Source: Flaveria trinervia (Eukaryota > Streptophyta > Magnoliopsida > Asterales > Asteraceae). Taken from it: 64,000 bases of DNA. This document shows, in pieces, positions 50,671 through 63,924 of this stretch; position 1 is the first letter of the stretch, and each line of letters begins with the position of its first letter. The stretch covers positions 75,366,876 through 75,430,875 of the forward strand of contig CM046452.1 of the NCBI GenBank assembly GCA_025506515.1. The letters run 5' to 3'. A program made the position numbers and the translations under genes. The notes beneath the pieces are model-generated. The model was not told where the DNA came from. It searched no databases and saw nothing but the letters and a program-made list of their open reading frames with translations.

Positions 50671-53621
50671 TGTCACACCCCGACCAATGGCGGTCGAATG
50701 TGAAACGATTGTTCATAGCACATGGAATTAAATAAGTTGGAATAATATTAAATACTATTTCATTGAACAATGCTAGACAATTACGTTATTACAATACCAT
50801 AAAGATACAAACAACATCATAAGATGTTTAATTAAACTAAGTTCAAGTCCTATATGAGTAAGAAGAGTTCCTCAAGTAGCAATTCTGAAACATGTTAAAG
50901 GGTCAACTTTGAAAGTTGGTGAGTTTTCATGGATTAAACATACATACATATATATATAAGATTTACAAGTAGCAATTCATGTCAAAGGTTATGAGTTATG
51001 CAAGTTTATAGAACACATATAGCTACAATCAAACCTCGACTAAGATTAAGATTACAAGTTTATAACGATTGGCTAAGTGTACTTGGTTCCCATGATGAAC
51101 AAGTCATACGTCATCAGGAATTGGCAATACATCGGCTTTAGCACCAAATAGGCTTGTCAGGCTCATAGATCTATGACGTCGCCAGGCTAGCAATAGTTAA
51201 TGATTGTCAACATATAATGTATCTCATATAACACTCACAATAATATCAATAACCATGACAAAAAAGGTAAAGATGAATTGCATGTGTATTTACAAGTATC
51301 AAGATGTTTACGAGTATAAGTTTATAAAGTTAACATGTTTCACCCCGAAAAAGTGTGAAATAAAGTAAAAAGGGGCATAGAGAACTCATATGGAAAACTC
51401 ACATGGAAAACTCACAAGATGTAGAATGCACTTTAGATGATCATAAGAAAATTAGATGGTTCTAAAGATTTCTTCACAACTCAATCTAAGATTTAGTGTC
51501 TTAAGATTAGAATAAAGTTAAGATCAACGACTACATATGAATTAAAGTTTCAATTAGAATTTGGGGGTTTTAATAAATAAGTCAAATAAAATAAAATAAT
51601 GCAATTGATTTGGTTCAATAAAGATGGAACAAATCAATCAAGATTGAGAACAATGATGAATGATTCATTAATCTAATTTATTGATTTAATAAAGATTAAG
51701 TATAATGTACGAAAAGAAATAATTAACTTAATAATTAATTATTTAAAATTTGATAAAGATAATTGAATACTTATTTAAATGAGTTGTAAAATAACTTAAA
51801 ATTATTTAAATCATTTTATTAGGTTTTTAAACTTTTAAATGATTTTTATAAATGTATTATAATATCAAAACCTTAAAATAAGAATAAAGAATATTAAAAA
51901 GTTATATTGTTTTATTAGTTTCAAGAATTTAAATAAAAGTTATGGAATATTTATTAACTAATTATGAGATAACATGGTTAAATGATTAGATGAATAATTA
52001 ATTATTTAAATCACTATTTGAATAAGTACTTATTTGACATGTAAATTTATAATGTTTTGAAATAACCTAAATTTGATTCATAATAGATTTATAACATCTA
52101 AATTATATAGAAGAAGTAATAATGTTTTATAACTATGTTATTCTTTAAAAAAATAAATTTTAAAATCATAAGTATTTAATACTTTTAAAATTACTTTAAT
52201 AATTTTTGAAATATTTTAGTTAACAAAATAATTTTTATTTGATTTAATAATATAATATTAATTTTTTGAATTATAACATATACAAAAAATTAATAAACAC
52301 AAAAGTGGCAGAGGCCTAGTTCGAACTTGGGACCTCCTGCTCATGGTGGCCGCGAGATACCAGTTGGGCTATAACCCATATCTACTTAAAAGCTTACTTT
52401 TAAAATGTTTAATACATTAAATGATAAAACCCCCAAATCCATATGAACCCTAAAACAATTTGAATCCAAATTGAACATCAATATCACTGTATTAATGAAA
52501 TTAAAGTTAAGGCTTTTGTTTGTTAGGAACATACGATTATGATTGTATGCTTGATTACCTGATTTGAAGTTGAACTCGATGATAACAAGAACAGATACAT
52601 CCGCGGCAATGATGAATCCAATTCGAGATGCAAATGGTAATGGTAACCTAATTAATTTAGTATGAAGCTTCTAATGGTGATGATAAGTAAAAGCCATTAA
52701 CCAATTTTGGTTTAAGATGCTCGAAAGGCGGAGATCGACTAAGTTGTAGGTTCGTGACGAAGGGACGAGCTAGCGTGTTGTTTGTGTGTTTTGTAGTGAA
52801 ATTAAGAGTAAAGAGGGGTTAAGAAAACCGAATGGGATGTTCAGCCTCTCTTAAATCGCTTCCGTTTGGCCAATTGTTCGATTGACGAGTTATTGTTTTG
52901 AAACGGGTGTCGGTTTCGTTCGAATCCCATTAATACTACGGTTAAAACCGAGTTGCATCATTAGCTTGGTTCGAAACAGTCGAGGTAATGATTTGATTGT
53001 GTTTAATAGGGATTTAATCAATTGTTTTGTGATTTAGAATTCTCGCCGGAGCTCGCTGGACGTTTGGCCAGTGAAAAAGGAGGGAGGTCGACGGTGGGTT
53101 AGGTGGGTTAGGGTTTTAAACAAAGTTACACATTTGGTCCCTATGATTTTAATAGTTATTTATTTTATGTCCAAACTATTAAGTTTCAAAATTTACAAAT
53201 TAGACCCCAAACTTCTTAAACCCATTCTATAATTAAATTACTGTCTATTAAAATTTTATAGAGCTAATAAATAAAAAGACTTTCTTTATTAATTATTAAT
53301 CTTGAAATCTCATGTTTAACATTAAACCTTATAACTTTATAAGTTTGATAGAAACATTAAAATATAATTATTCTTTCTATGTTGAAACTCATAAATGACA
53401 ATTAAACTTTTTAAATTTATAACCTTTACTTTATAAATTATAAAATTATTATAAATTTTTTAAATGATTTAATAAATAATAATTAAATAAAACAATTTTT
53501 TTATATTGATGCCACTTCTATTAGAATAAATAAAATAAGTTTAATAAAGAAATTTATATCGTATGAAAGTTTAAAATAAGTTCAGGTTTGTGTTTTAACT
53601 CGAAAAATAACAGATGTTACA
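50671..53621 (-). repeat. Solo LTR related to the gypsy array LTRs
   Basis: It starts tgtcacaccccgacc and ends cagatgttaca, like the array LTRs. Shared landmarks in order are 'ctgaaacatgttaaa', 'ctaagtgtacttgg', 'catagatctatgac', the tRNA-like segment, 'gccggagctcg' and 'ttggtccct'. At 2,951 bp it is longer than the array LTRs. No primer site or polypurine tract with internal sequence adjoins it. The 5-bp flanks are ttttt and ctttt, an imperfect duplication. It is best read as an old insertion reduced by LTR-LTR recombination. Confidence 0.7.
52305..52380 (-). other. tRNA-like segment in the solo LTR
   Basis: On the minus strand TAGCCCAACTGG (A-box consensus, 52360-52371) is followed by a B-box-like AGTTCGAACTAGG about 35-40 nt on. 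It is in the same place relative to the LTR as in the array LTRs, although the sequence is very different. Confidence 0.5.
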
Positions 53622-56600
53622 CTTTTCATAACAAAGCGGTTTATATTCCTGAAATATTAAATATATCATATGAATTATGGTAAACCAAAGAACTAATATA
53701 GTAATAAATATCAAGATAACAAACAAATTAACTAGATTCTAAATTTCTAAATGCCAACATCAAAAAACAATTTAATTATCAAATAAATGAAATAAGTTTA
53801 ATAGCAACAATGGAAACACCAAAATCAATAAAACAAAATATAGTGTTTGAAATTTGAATAAACAATTAAAAGTTGCAACTAAGAAAACATCAAAAATCTT
53901 AATATCATTTGATGGCAACAATCGCAGCAAGGGAGGCGGGAGGCGGGAGGCTGTAGGCTGGCAGACGGCAATACATGGCAGGAGGGCCTGGTGTTGTCGA
54001 TGGGGACAATGGTGCAGGGGTGAGGGGCAACTAGTGAATGTGGTTGATGATGGGATGAGTAATTTGAGTTAGGGTTTTATTTGTGTTAAAAGAGTAAGGG
54101 CACTTTTAGTAATTTTACTAATTAAAAAGTGAAAAAAAGCCTGCAGACTTGTGTTTTGCAAGAGTCGAACTTGCTACCTCTTAACCACTCCCACGCGCAC
54201 TTACTAGTGAACGAGCAACATATCTAAATTATAATCTGAACTTTAAAATACTAATGGGTTTATCTCCTAAAAAACTATGAGTTCACTCAAAAGTCAATAT
54301 TATACGTTAAATTATCGTTTAAAAATTAATGAGGTCATTTGATCTAATACTGTAAAGCATATTTCCGCCCATGCTCCTAATTATCATCTAAAGGAATGTA
54401 GTTATATAAACCTTAGTAACATTTAGAAATAAACTAAAGCGCATGCTATTGGAACAGTAGGTAGGGTCTTGCTCTAAGTTGCACTTTCAATGTGTTCATA
54501 GTGGGAAGCAATAGCTTGTCATATATATGTAAACTTTTTAGCGTGTCATTCCGCTGCTTTTGGTAATCATAAGACGTTTTATAAATCACAACATAAATAA
54601 GTTTATTTAATTTTTTTCAATCAACATATTTTTGCCTAATTCGAAAAAATAAAACTTAACACGTTGCAAAACGCTTAGTGCTCTAAAGAACGTAACATGT
54701 GAATTATTAATAAAATATCTTATATACGAAATCAATTATCTTTGTTTAAAAAATAAAAGTTATTTCTTCAGTTAGTTTACTAACAGAAATTTCTTTAATA
54801 CTTTGTATCTTATAACTCTACATATATATCTTAATCTTATCTTAATCTGAGAAGTATGTTTAAACATTGTGTAAGATGAATCAGTTCAACATTGAGCTGA
54901 AGTTTGAGTTAATTGTCGTACACATGACACTTTCGTTTTGAAACAAACATAATATATTAAGAAAAGAGAGAATCACCTAGAAGAGTGACAAGATACTAGA
55001 CTGACCCACCCCATAAAAGATAAATAAAGTAGCGAGAGAAAAAGTATTTTGGTTAAACAAAGTACTATTTACGGGTGTATTATGCCGTTCTTATCATATA
55101 ATTAGTTCAGAAATAATCATTCTCGTAACTTCTTTAGCCAGATACAAGTCTTTCATGACTCAAGCATTCGTGTTACATCGTATACATCAGATGTCACAAC
55201 TTTTTTAAGGGAATCATGCAACTTGGTACCATCCCTTTTTGCTAGAACCAAGCGATTTAGACCAGTGAGTTTACAGCATATAATATTATTAGTGAAATGT
55301 CCACGCGTTGTGATGGGAATGGCTATTGTGTGATTTTTTGGGAATTCGATTTAGTCAGTATCGGCTCCGTTCACTATGACATAAATTAAAAACATATATA
55401 ATTATTGAAAAAATTGAATGAAAGAAAACAATTACGCACATCGCAAAAATCTTTAAAGCAACTATATTAATAACTATATTATCCTTTCAAGATTAGTAAA
55501 AACATATGTGGTATTTATGATCAAAAATCACTTATTGCCTAATATTAGGGGAGTGGTGGTTTTGTTTTATTAATATAGATTAGAGTTTCACACAATGGAT
55601 AACTATATATCATTTGTTTACTTGTTAAAAGATGTGAGATTTTATACTAAGTTTCGTTCTTTTTTCCTAGTTTATTAGCTTTTCGAAAGCATTATATCTT
55701 ATAACTAACCAATCATCCTTAAAATTTGAATGAATATTTTATAGAAACCTGCTTATATACTTGTCTTTAATTTTTCATATATGACTTAAATGTAGAAATA
55801 AAGAGAACATCAATTCATGCTTTTTGAAAAGAATAAAAAAGAACATTTGCTTATAAAATATGCTCATAGCGGGAAACAAATAGACGAAATCCAAGTTTAA
55901 ACCTAACAAAACTTTTGACCTGAATGATTTATACATTTCAAATGACTGTAAATTAAGCAATAAATCAATTAAACCAGATAACAAGGAAAGTAAAACATTA
56001 AAATAGAAATCCAAGTTGACCTAATTCGAGGGTGGTTGGAACAAAGTAACATGCCAGTGAACTCTTTGGAGATTTGTGGCAAATGTTATTCCCGTCGAAT
56101 AAGAAACCGGCGATGGTGGATGGGAGTGAACTGGTATCTGACCGCCGAGCACTTGGAGATAAAACCGGGTTCTATCCGTTGATGGTTGAGGCGTTAGAAA
56201 GAGATAAAACCAGGCAATAACCGATGAAAAAGTTGTAGCATAATTCAACATGATGATTATCAGAGGCAACTTTCAATGGTGATTTGCACAGATCGGAGAA
56301 AATTAATGAAGAAATTATCATCACAAATTATTATCTTGATTGTTATTGAGCTGTTAACAACCGACAAGGGAAATGGGAATGGGTAATTGCTCAATCGCAA
56401 TGAATGAATGACATTGAAATTGAATGACGGTTTTATTTGGCCACATGTATATGCTTTAGGATTTGTATTATAAGTATTATATGTTATACTTAATTGTAAG
56501 GGTATTAATTGAATAAAATAATTAATTTTTTAAAATTTAAACATGAAATTTCATATGTATTTTAATCCATATGTAAAATTATCATTATATTTTTTTCACT

Positions 56601-57361
56601 TTATTATAATAGTATAAGTAACTTATATATCCTACTTAAAAATTTTAATAGCTTCAGAAAGATATTAGGTTAATGCATGATAAATAAAGCTTTAATGAAG
56701 ATTGATTAAAACTTTTAATTAACTAGAAAGTATATAATTATATATACCTACACATATAAATCCATTAATGGATTCTTTAAACATCACATGACAATCTATA
56801 GCTTTCTACGTAGTCAAACAGTTCGGAGATCCGTCGGTGATGATGGCAACTAACACAATTTTAACAACAAACTACCAACAAGTATTCCAAGGTTTCACTC
56901 GAAGATTTTTCCAACTGCTTATCATTGGTTTATCACTATTAGAATACCAACGAGTTACTTAAGGTATTTTTATTGGATTATATAGACAACAATATTACCT
57001 TGCTAATCCATTGGTAATGTTCATTTCTATAAGAAAAACAATAACAATATTTGAATCCCTGGAAATTAAAAATAGCTTATAAATTGTGAAAAAAAATTAA
57101 AACATACAAATTACTAAACAAATATACCAAACAAAAAAATTCTAATCAGAATTTATAACTACTATATAAAGCAAAATCTTGAGATACAAATGTAATTTTA
57201 CAACAACAACAAAAAAACAAAACACCTAATACAACTTCTTAAGCATTAGATATAATTGTTCTATATAAAAGTTCATATTTCGCCTCTTATTTTATAAACT
57301 TTTTTCTAATTAGTACATTAACTAATAATGTGAGATTATTTAATTCACTACATTATATATT
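53622..57361. other. AT-rich intergenic DNA with weak GC-richer patches
   Basis: A Gly/Arg-rich patch at 53920-54070 and another at 56030-56400 stand out by base composition but show no recognisable protein. The latter holds an 82-codon minus-strand frame (56021-56269) with a hydrophobic N-terminus (MPLIIIMLNYATTFSSVIAWFYLFL). It could be a gene fragment or chance. I do not assign a function. Confidence 0.4.
54155..54205 (-). other. tRNA-like fragment
   Basis: On the minus strand GTGGTTAAGAGGTAG precedes GCAAGTTCGACTCTTGC, a T-arm-like hairpin with a 7-nt loop. The anticodon region is absent, so this is a degenerate tRNA or SINE head. Confidence 0.35.
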
Positions 57362-57857
57362 TGTAAGGCCCCGTTCCCGGGACGCTTACAGCTGGGTTCT
57401 CATCGCACATAAAACGTATAATTACATTTGTATTTAATAAATCGCAGCGGAAAACTAAAACAAACTTTCATTTCCATGTAAATGCTTTTGCAAGTTAATA
57501 CAACATTCATTACAAAATAGTTTGTTCGCATTACAATGCAAAAACATTAATCAAAAGAATGCCATCCCAAAAGGGCTGAGTAGCTTCACGGTGTGCCATC
57601 CTCAGCAAACATTACCTGCCAACTGGAAAACATATAAAAAGTCAGCGTTGCTGAGTGAGTTCTAGTTTTATTACAAAACATACTTTACTTTCATATAAAA
57701 CCCTTCGTTACTTTTACATGATCACACATTGTACGTACAAATAGATAATATCATTATTATCTTCTTCATTCATTCATTCGTTCATTCGTTCTTTATGACT
57801 TTACTTGCGCATCGGACATCATCCGTACCAATACCATATGCTACACCCTGGTTAGTC

Positions 57858-57984
57858 GTAGCTACCGGCCGAAGTCAATAAATGAATAGCTAAACGTATG
57901 CCACGGTACTAGGAGTAACCATCAGTCTTAGCTACTAGGCCGAAGTCAATAAATGAACAGCTAAACGTATGCCACAGTACTAGG
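57858..57984. repeat. 70-bp tandem duplication within LTR
   Basis: 'ggccgaagtcaataaatga' followed by 'agctaaacgtatgccac' occurs twice, 70 bp apart, with a few differences. Confidence 0.8.
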
Positions 57985-58429
57985 GGCGAGCGGTAAAGGC
58001 TCTACATTAAGGGTCAATCACAAAGAAGGACCCGTTATCCGATGCGTGCAAGACGTTTCATTCGTTCATTAATGCATGCATTCATCATCGTGTTCCTCTT
58101 TCATTAGCTTTCACTTTACGTTACATAATACTTCGTTCATTCATTATCATAACACGTAAAGTTATGGGAAAGATAAACATACATCATAATAAGGAACATT
58201 AACATGCATCAACATCACATCATACAGGGCAACATCATACATACATAACATACAACATCATCATCATCATCATCCTACCCAACATGCTTTCTAAGGCCTC
58301 AAGCGTCATCTTACATGCTCTTATGGGGACCTTTACGTCAAAACTTACATCTGCACTTTCCCCTGAAAGTCAGAAGTCAATCTATACCTTCCTCGGGTGC
58401 AACAGCCCTATTCGGGCGTATGGACACCC

Positions 58430-58745
58430 TTCAGTCGCATGGCCTCCATGCGACTGAACATCATGCGATTGAACTCAAGCGGATGAACATTTAGGCGAAT
58501 GAACATCCAGTCGTGCGAATGGACAATGCGGATGGACCTCATGCGAATGGGATTAATGCGGATGAGCACTTATGCGACTGGACCTTCAGTCGCATGACCT
58601 CCATGCGACTGGCCTTTCAATCGTGCGAATGGACCTTCAATCGTGCGAATGGACATTCAATCGTGCGAATGGACCCCAATCGCACCCTAATCGGCCGTAT
58701 GGCCTCCATTCGGCATCCAGTCGGTCGCCTAGCCCTAACTGATGC
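58430..58745. repeat. Degenerate minisatellite in LTR
   Basis: Repeated units such as 'tcaatcgtgcgaatggacct' (about 18-20 bp) and relatives (catgcgactg, gcggatgaac). Three near-perfect units lie at about 58617-58675, with decayed units on both sides. Confidence 0.75.
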
Positions 58746-59281
58746 AGAATGCAGTTCATCCCGACTGCAACCGAGGGTTTTCGGCCTCCAAACTCATCTA
58801 AACCCATTTTAAGCCTAAATCGACCATCCTAAATCTTAGGAATGCATACCATAACACCATACAAGCACACACACGCCCGGAAACATACACGAAACGCATC
58901 ACACACATCACACCCAAATGGGTCAAACACATACACATACAAAAAACGGGTTTTTATGCTTTCCAGCCCCAAAATCGTTTGAAAACAAGTAAAATTGGGG
59001 TTCTAGAACTCACACAAACGAGCACAATGTTAAGGGCTTCAATCTGGCTTGCTTCACGACGATTTTGGCGACCCGAACCGGCACTTTTCCTCTTTTTCTC
59101 TTCTTCTCTTTATGAAGTCTGAAATGTGAGTGTGGGGGAGAGGGTAAGGGCTTCCCTCTCCCTTATATACTCCCCCCCTCGCCCGACTTTCTTTCGTTGG
59201 TGAGTTTGGTCCCTCGTCTTTGAACTTTATTTTCTTTTCTTTCTTCACCGGCTTCAAAATAATAAATATTCGGGTGTTACA

Positions 59282-59297
59282 AGTCCACCCCCCTTAA
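59282..59297 (-). other. Polypurine tract of second gypsy element
   Basis: AAGGGGGGTGGACT on the minus strand, directly before the LTR. Confidence 0.8.
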
Positions 59298-59320
59298 ATA
59301 GGTTTCGTCCCCGAAACCTG

Positions 59321-62300
59321 TTATTCGTCGAACAAACGTGGATAATGTTGTCTCATTTCTTCCTCAGTCTCCCACGTTGACTCGGATCCCTTCCTGTGCT
59401 TCCACTGTACACGCACAAGAGGAACCACTTTATTTCGCAGCCTCTTTTCTTTACGATCGATGATTGCCACTGGTTGCTCCACATAATTGAGCCTTTCATC
59501 TATTTCAATGTCCTCCAGTGGAACAATCATGTCTTCATCGGCTATACACTTTCTCAGATGAGATACATGGAATGTCGGGTGAATCCCACTTAACTCATCT
59601 GGCAACTCCAATCTATAGGCCACCTTCCCTACTCGAGCAATGATTCAGAAAGGGCCTATATATCTTGGGCTCAACTTGCCCCGCTTTCTGAATCTGATAA
59701 TACCCTTCCAAGGTGAGACCTTCAACATAACCCGGTCACCCACCTGGAACTCAATTGGCCTACGTTGCTTATCGGCATACGACTTCTGTCTATCTTTGGC
59801 TGCCTTCATGAAGGCTTTAATCTTTTCAAGCTTCTCTGTCGTAGCCTCCATTACCTCGATGCTCCCCAATTCCTTCTGACCAATATCACCCCAACAAACG
59901 GGTGTTCTGCATCTTCTACCGTATAGCATCTCATATGGTGGCATACCAATGCTGGCATGATAGCTGTTGTTGTATGAGAATTCGGCTAACGGTAAGTGGT
60001 CATCCCAACTTCCACCAAAATCGATCACACATGCCCGGAGCATGTCTTCCAATGTCTGAATGGTTTTTTCTGACTGACCATCGGCTTGGGGATGATAAGC
60101 CGTGCTAATATGTAACCTCGTCCCCATAGCGTCGTGGAATTTCTTCCAAAATTTAGATGTAAACCGAGTGTCGCGATCAGACACAATAGACACCGGCACA
60201 CCATGACGAGCTACAATTTCCTTGATGAACAGATCAGCCAATCTCTCAGATGAATACGTCTCGCGGATCGGTAGAAAATGAGCACTCTTCGTCAGACGAT
60301 CAACTATCACCCATATGGCATCATACCCCTTCGGGGTACGCGACAGCTTTGTAATGAAGTCCATGGTGATGTGCTCCCACTTCCATTCCGGTATATCCAA
60401 AGGTTGGATCTTCCCATACGGCTTTTGATGCTCTGCCTTCACTTGTAAGCAAGTAAGGCACTTACTCACATACTCCACGACGTCACGCTTCATACCGGCC
60501 ACCAATAATCTTTCTTCATGTCATGGTACATTTTTGTGGCACCAGGATGAATGGAGTATCGAGTCTTGTGGGCTTCATCCATTATCTTCACCCGTAGATC
60601 CCCAAAACGAGGAATCCACACACGACCGAATCGAGTTCTAACACCGAGTGTTTTTCACCCAATTCCCCAACCAGACCTTTCATTCTTTCTGAGTTAAGGT
60701 GATCTTCTTTCAATGCCTCATCTTGAAACTCCTTGATTTGCTTCATCACATCAGAGGTCATGATTAGTTGATAAGCTTTCACCCGAATCGGTTCGGGCCT
60801 TTCCTTTCGACTAAGGCATCCGCCACCACGTTAGCTTTGCCCGGATGGTAATGGATCTCGCAATCATAATCCTTTATAAGCTCCAACCATCGCCTCTGCC
60901 TCGGTTCAGGTCTTTTTGCTCGAAGAAGTACTTCAGACTCTTGTGGTAAGTGAATATGGTGCACTTCGTCCCGTAGAGATAGTGCCTCCAAATCTTTAAC
61001 GCAAAGACCACGGCTGCTAGCTCCAAGTTATGAGTGGGATAATTAACCTCATGAACTTTCAACTGTCGAGATGCGTAGGCTATAACCTTCCCTCTCTGCA
61101 TTAACACACACCCCAACCCTAAGTAGGAAGCATCAGAATAAACCACCAGATCTTCGCTTCCATCGGTAATGACAGAACAGGAGCTTGAGTCAGTCTTGCC
61201 TTCAGCTCTTCGAACGCCTTCTCTTGAGCTTGACCCCATACAAATTTCACATCCTTTCGGGTCAACTTAGTTAGTGGAGAAGCAATCTTAGAGAAGTCTT
61301 GGATGAATCTTTTATAGTAGCCCGCCAAGCCCAAGAAACTACGGATCTCGGATGGCGTCTTTGGTGACCTCCATTGCATAACCGCCTCCACCTTCGTCGG
61401 GTCCACCATAATCCCGTCAGGATTCACCACATGACCCAAAAACTGAACTTCGCGCAACCAAAACGCGCACTTGGAGAATTTAGCATACAATTTCTCCCTT
61501 CTCAACGTCTCTAGAACCTCTCGAATGTGACCGGCATGCTCAATCTCGCTCTTCGAATAAATCAGGATATCATCAATAAACACAATCACTGATTTATCCA
61601 ACATAGGCCGACACACACGGTTCATCAGATCCATAAAAGCAGCTGGCGCGTTAGTCAAACCAAAGGACATGACACAAAACTCGTAATGACCATAGCGTGT
61701 GCGGAAAGCTGTTTTAGGGATATCTTGTTCCTTTACCTTCAACTGATGATAGCCAGACCGAAGATCTATTCTTGAAAACCAACTGCACCCTGAAGCTGAT
61801 CGAACAAATCATCTATTCTCGGTAAGGGGTATCGGTTCTTCACTGTCAACTTGTTCAGCTCGCGGTAGTCAATGCACATCCTCATACTACCATCCTTCTT
61901 CTTTACAAACAGGACCGGAGCACCCCAAGGAGAGATACTCGGTCTAATGAACCCCTTATCAAGCAACTCTTGCAACTGTTCCATCAACTCTTTCATCTCC
62001 GTCGGAGCTAACCGATATGGTGCCTTGGCAACAGGTTGGGCACCCGGTATCAGATCAATCTGAAATTCAATTTCTCTGTCAGGTGGTACCCCTGGTAAAT
62101 CTTCTGGGAATACGTCTGGAAAGTCACACACAACCGGTACATCAACAGTTGTGGTGTTAGTGCATCTACATCCTTTACATAAGCCAAGTAGGCGCTACAT
62201 CCACGCCTCATACACTTTCCCGCCACCGCCATTGAGATCACCTTCGGGATCGTAGTAACCCGATCACCATAAACCGTTACCAAACTTCCATCAGGCGCTG

Positions 62301-62600
62301 TCAACCGAATCATCTTCTTGCGACACACAATGTTCGCCTCGAAGTCCGCCAACCAATCCATCCCAAGAACCAAATCAAAACCACCCAAGGTCATCACGAA
62401 CGGTCTAACAGGAAACTTGTGACCTTCTAACTCCACCTCACAGTTTTCTATCATCTCGAAATCCTGGTAGACTTACCTATGGCAGTTTCTACATCAAAGG
62501 GCACATCAACACGCCTACTACTAACAGGCAGCTTAGCACAGAAAGCAGCAGAAATAAAACTCCTACTAGCACCAGAATCAAATAGCACAGAAGCTAAAGT
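59321..62600 (-). pseudogene. pol: pol of second gypsy element (fragmented)
   Basis: Going 5' to 3' on the minus strand: protease DSGA at about 62560-62580; RT at 62131-61130 with FIDD in 'VIVFIDDILIYSK'; RNase H at 61239-60790 (SDASYLGLGCVLMQ); integrase at 60505-59645 with the DDE core including SDRDTRF and DGQSEKT; and a chromodomain ending at 59321 (WETEEEMRQHYPRLF). Unlike the array, the chromodomain C-terminus is complete. Frame changes occur at about 59635, 60510, 60650, 60790, 60900, 61170, 61775 and 62130, so no full polyprotein can be made. Confidence 0.85.
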
Positions 62601-63924
62601 TTGGTTCACCAGAAACGTACCGGACACGACATCAGGGTCTATCCTAGCTTCCTCCTGTGTCATAGTGAATGCCCTGGCGCTCGCCCTCGGTCCTTCACTT
62701 CCCGTCTTCTTCACCCCTGAACCCTCAGTCCTCGACTTCTTACAATCTCTGCTCATATGACCAATTTCCCCACAGTTAAAACATTTGCCCGACAGGCAAT
62801 CCTTCGCCATATGCCCTGTCTTCCCACACTTGAAGCACACGTTCAAACCCAGCCTACATTCTCCCGCATGCTCTTTTCCACACTTACAACACCTCCTTGA
62901 TCCCACTCCCAATGTGGCCACGCGGCGGTCATCCACTCATGCCTTTTTGTTACCCGTCGAGGCATCACCCCGACCAAACCGTTTCCCGTTCTAGTTCCGA
63001 TCACCACCACCCTTCTTGCTCGCTTCGACCACCACTACCTCCCTCTCATCATAAGTCTTCCGGCCAAATCGACCGCCGACCTAAACGTGCTTGGTCGGGC
63101 AGCAATCATATGCCGACGAACATCCACCGGTAAACCCTGAATGCACCTCTTGATTTTCCGAGACAGAGGTGTCACCTGATCAGGCACGAGTCGTGCCAAT
63201 TCATTAAAATTGGTGGTATACTGCTGGTGTGTCATGGTTCCAGCCTCCAATTGCAGAAACTCCCTTTCCATCTTATCCATTTCCCTGTGAGGACAGAACT
63301 CGTCAATCACCATCTTCTACAACTCAGGCCATTTCATTCTCCCGATTGCCCGATTACCCTCTGCTTGGACAATGTTGTCCCACCAACATAGTGCCGAGTC
63401 CACAAATGAATGAGTGGCAAACTTCACCTTTTGGTCCTCTCGGCACTCGTTGATATCGAGAACAGCCTCCATTTCCCTCACCCACCGGTGAGCAGCTGCA
63501 GCGGTGCCGTTTCCATCAAAAGTAGGGGGCTTGCATCTCATAAAAGCCCATAATTACATCCTCGTGCCGTCTCCGGCGCAGGCTCTTCTTCTTCCTCTTC
63601 GTCATCAGATAGAACCGTTTCCGGCTCTGGTTGTTCCCGTTCTCCAGAGGATCTCTGACTTTCTTTTCTTTCCCCTTCTCGTACAACCTTAATAACTTCA
63701 GTCACCACAGACGGTAAGATTGTCTGTATGACCTGATGGACTTCTTCTACAACAGCCTCCTTTACTGAGGCTCTCAGATTGGCGCTTTCGTCGCCACCCT
63801 CCGGATGGGGGGTCCCTGGTTCTTCCTGAACCACCCTCTCAACTCTGGGTCTCCCTCTCTTGGGTCGCGGTTCAGCACCGTGACCTCCACCCCTAGAAGC
63901 TTTTGAAGATCTACCTCCGGCCAT
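62601..63924 (-). pseudogene. gag: gag of second gypsy element (fragmented)
   Basis: The likely start is Met at 63924 (MAGGRSSKASRGGG). An Arg/Pro-rich N-terminus is followed by an acidic stretch (DDEEEEEEP, about 63590), a gag domain (HRWVREMEAVLDI ... ALCWWDN, and EFCPHREMDKMEREFLQLE), then zinc knuckles CFKCGKTGHMAKDC and CFNCGEIGHMSRDC at about 62850-62750. Breaks are at about 63540, 63315 and 62940-63035. Gag runs into protease in one frame near 62600, with no insert at the junction. Confidence 0.8.

Larger units (their letters stand above)
57362..59281 (-). repeat. 3' LTR of second gypsy element
   Basis: On the minus strand it reads TGTAACACCCG...GGCCTTACA, 1,920 bp. It contains a 70-bp tandem duplication (57858-57984), short TTCA and CAT repeats, and a degenerate minisatellite (58430-58745). 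Confidence 0.8.

Noticed and set aside
53854..54072. 72-codon Gly/Arg-rich frame
   Set aside because: Composition follows a short GGGAGGCGGGAGG repeat; there is no domain, and the frame is short and isolated in AT-rich DNA.
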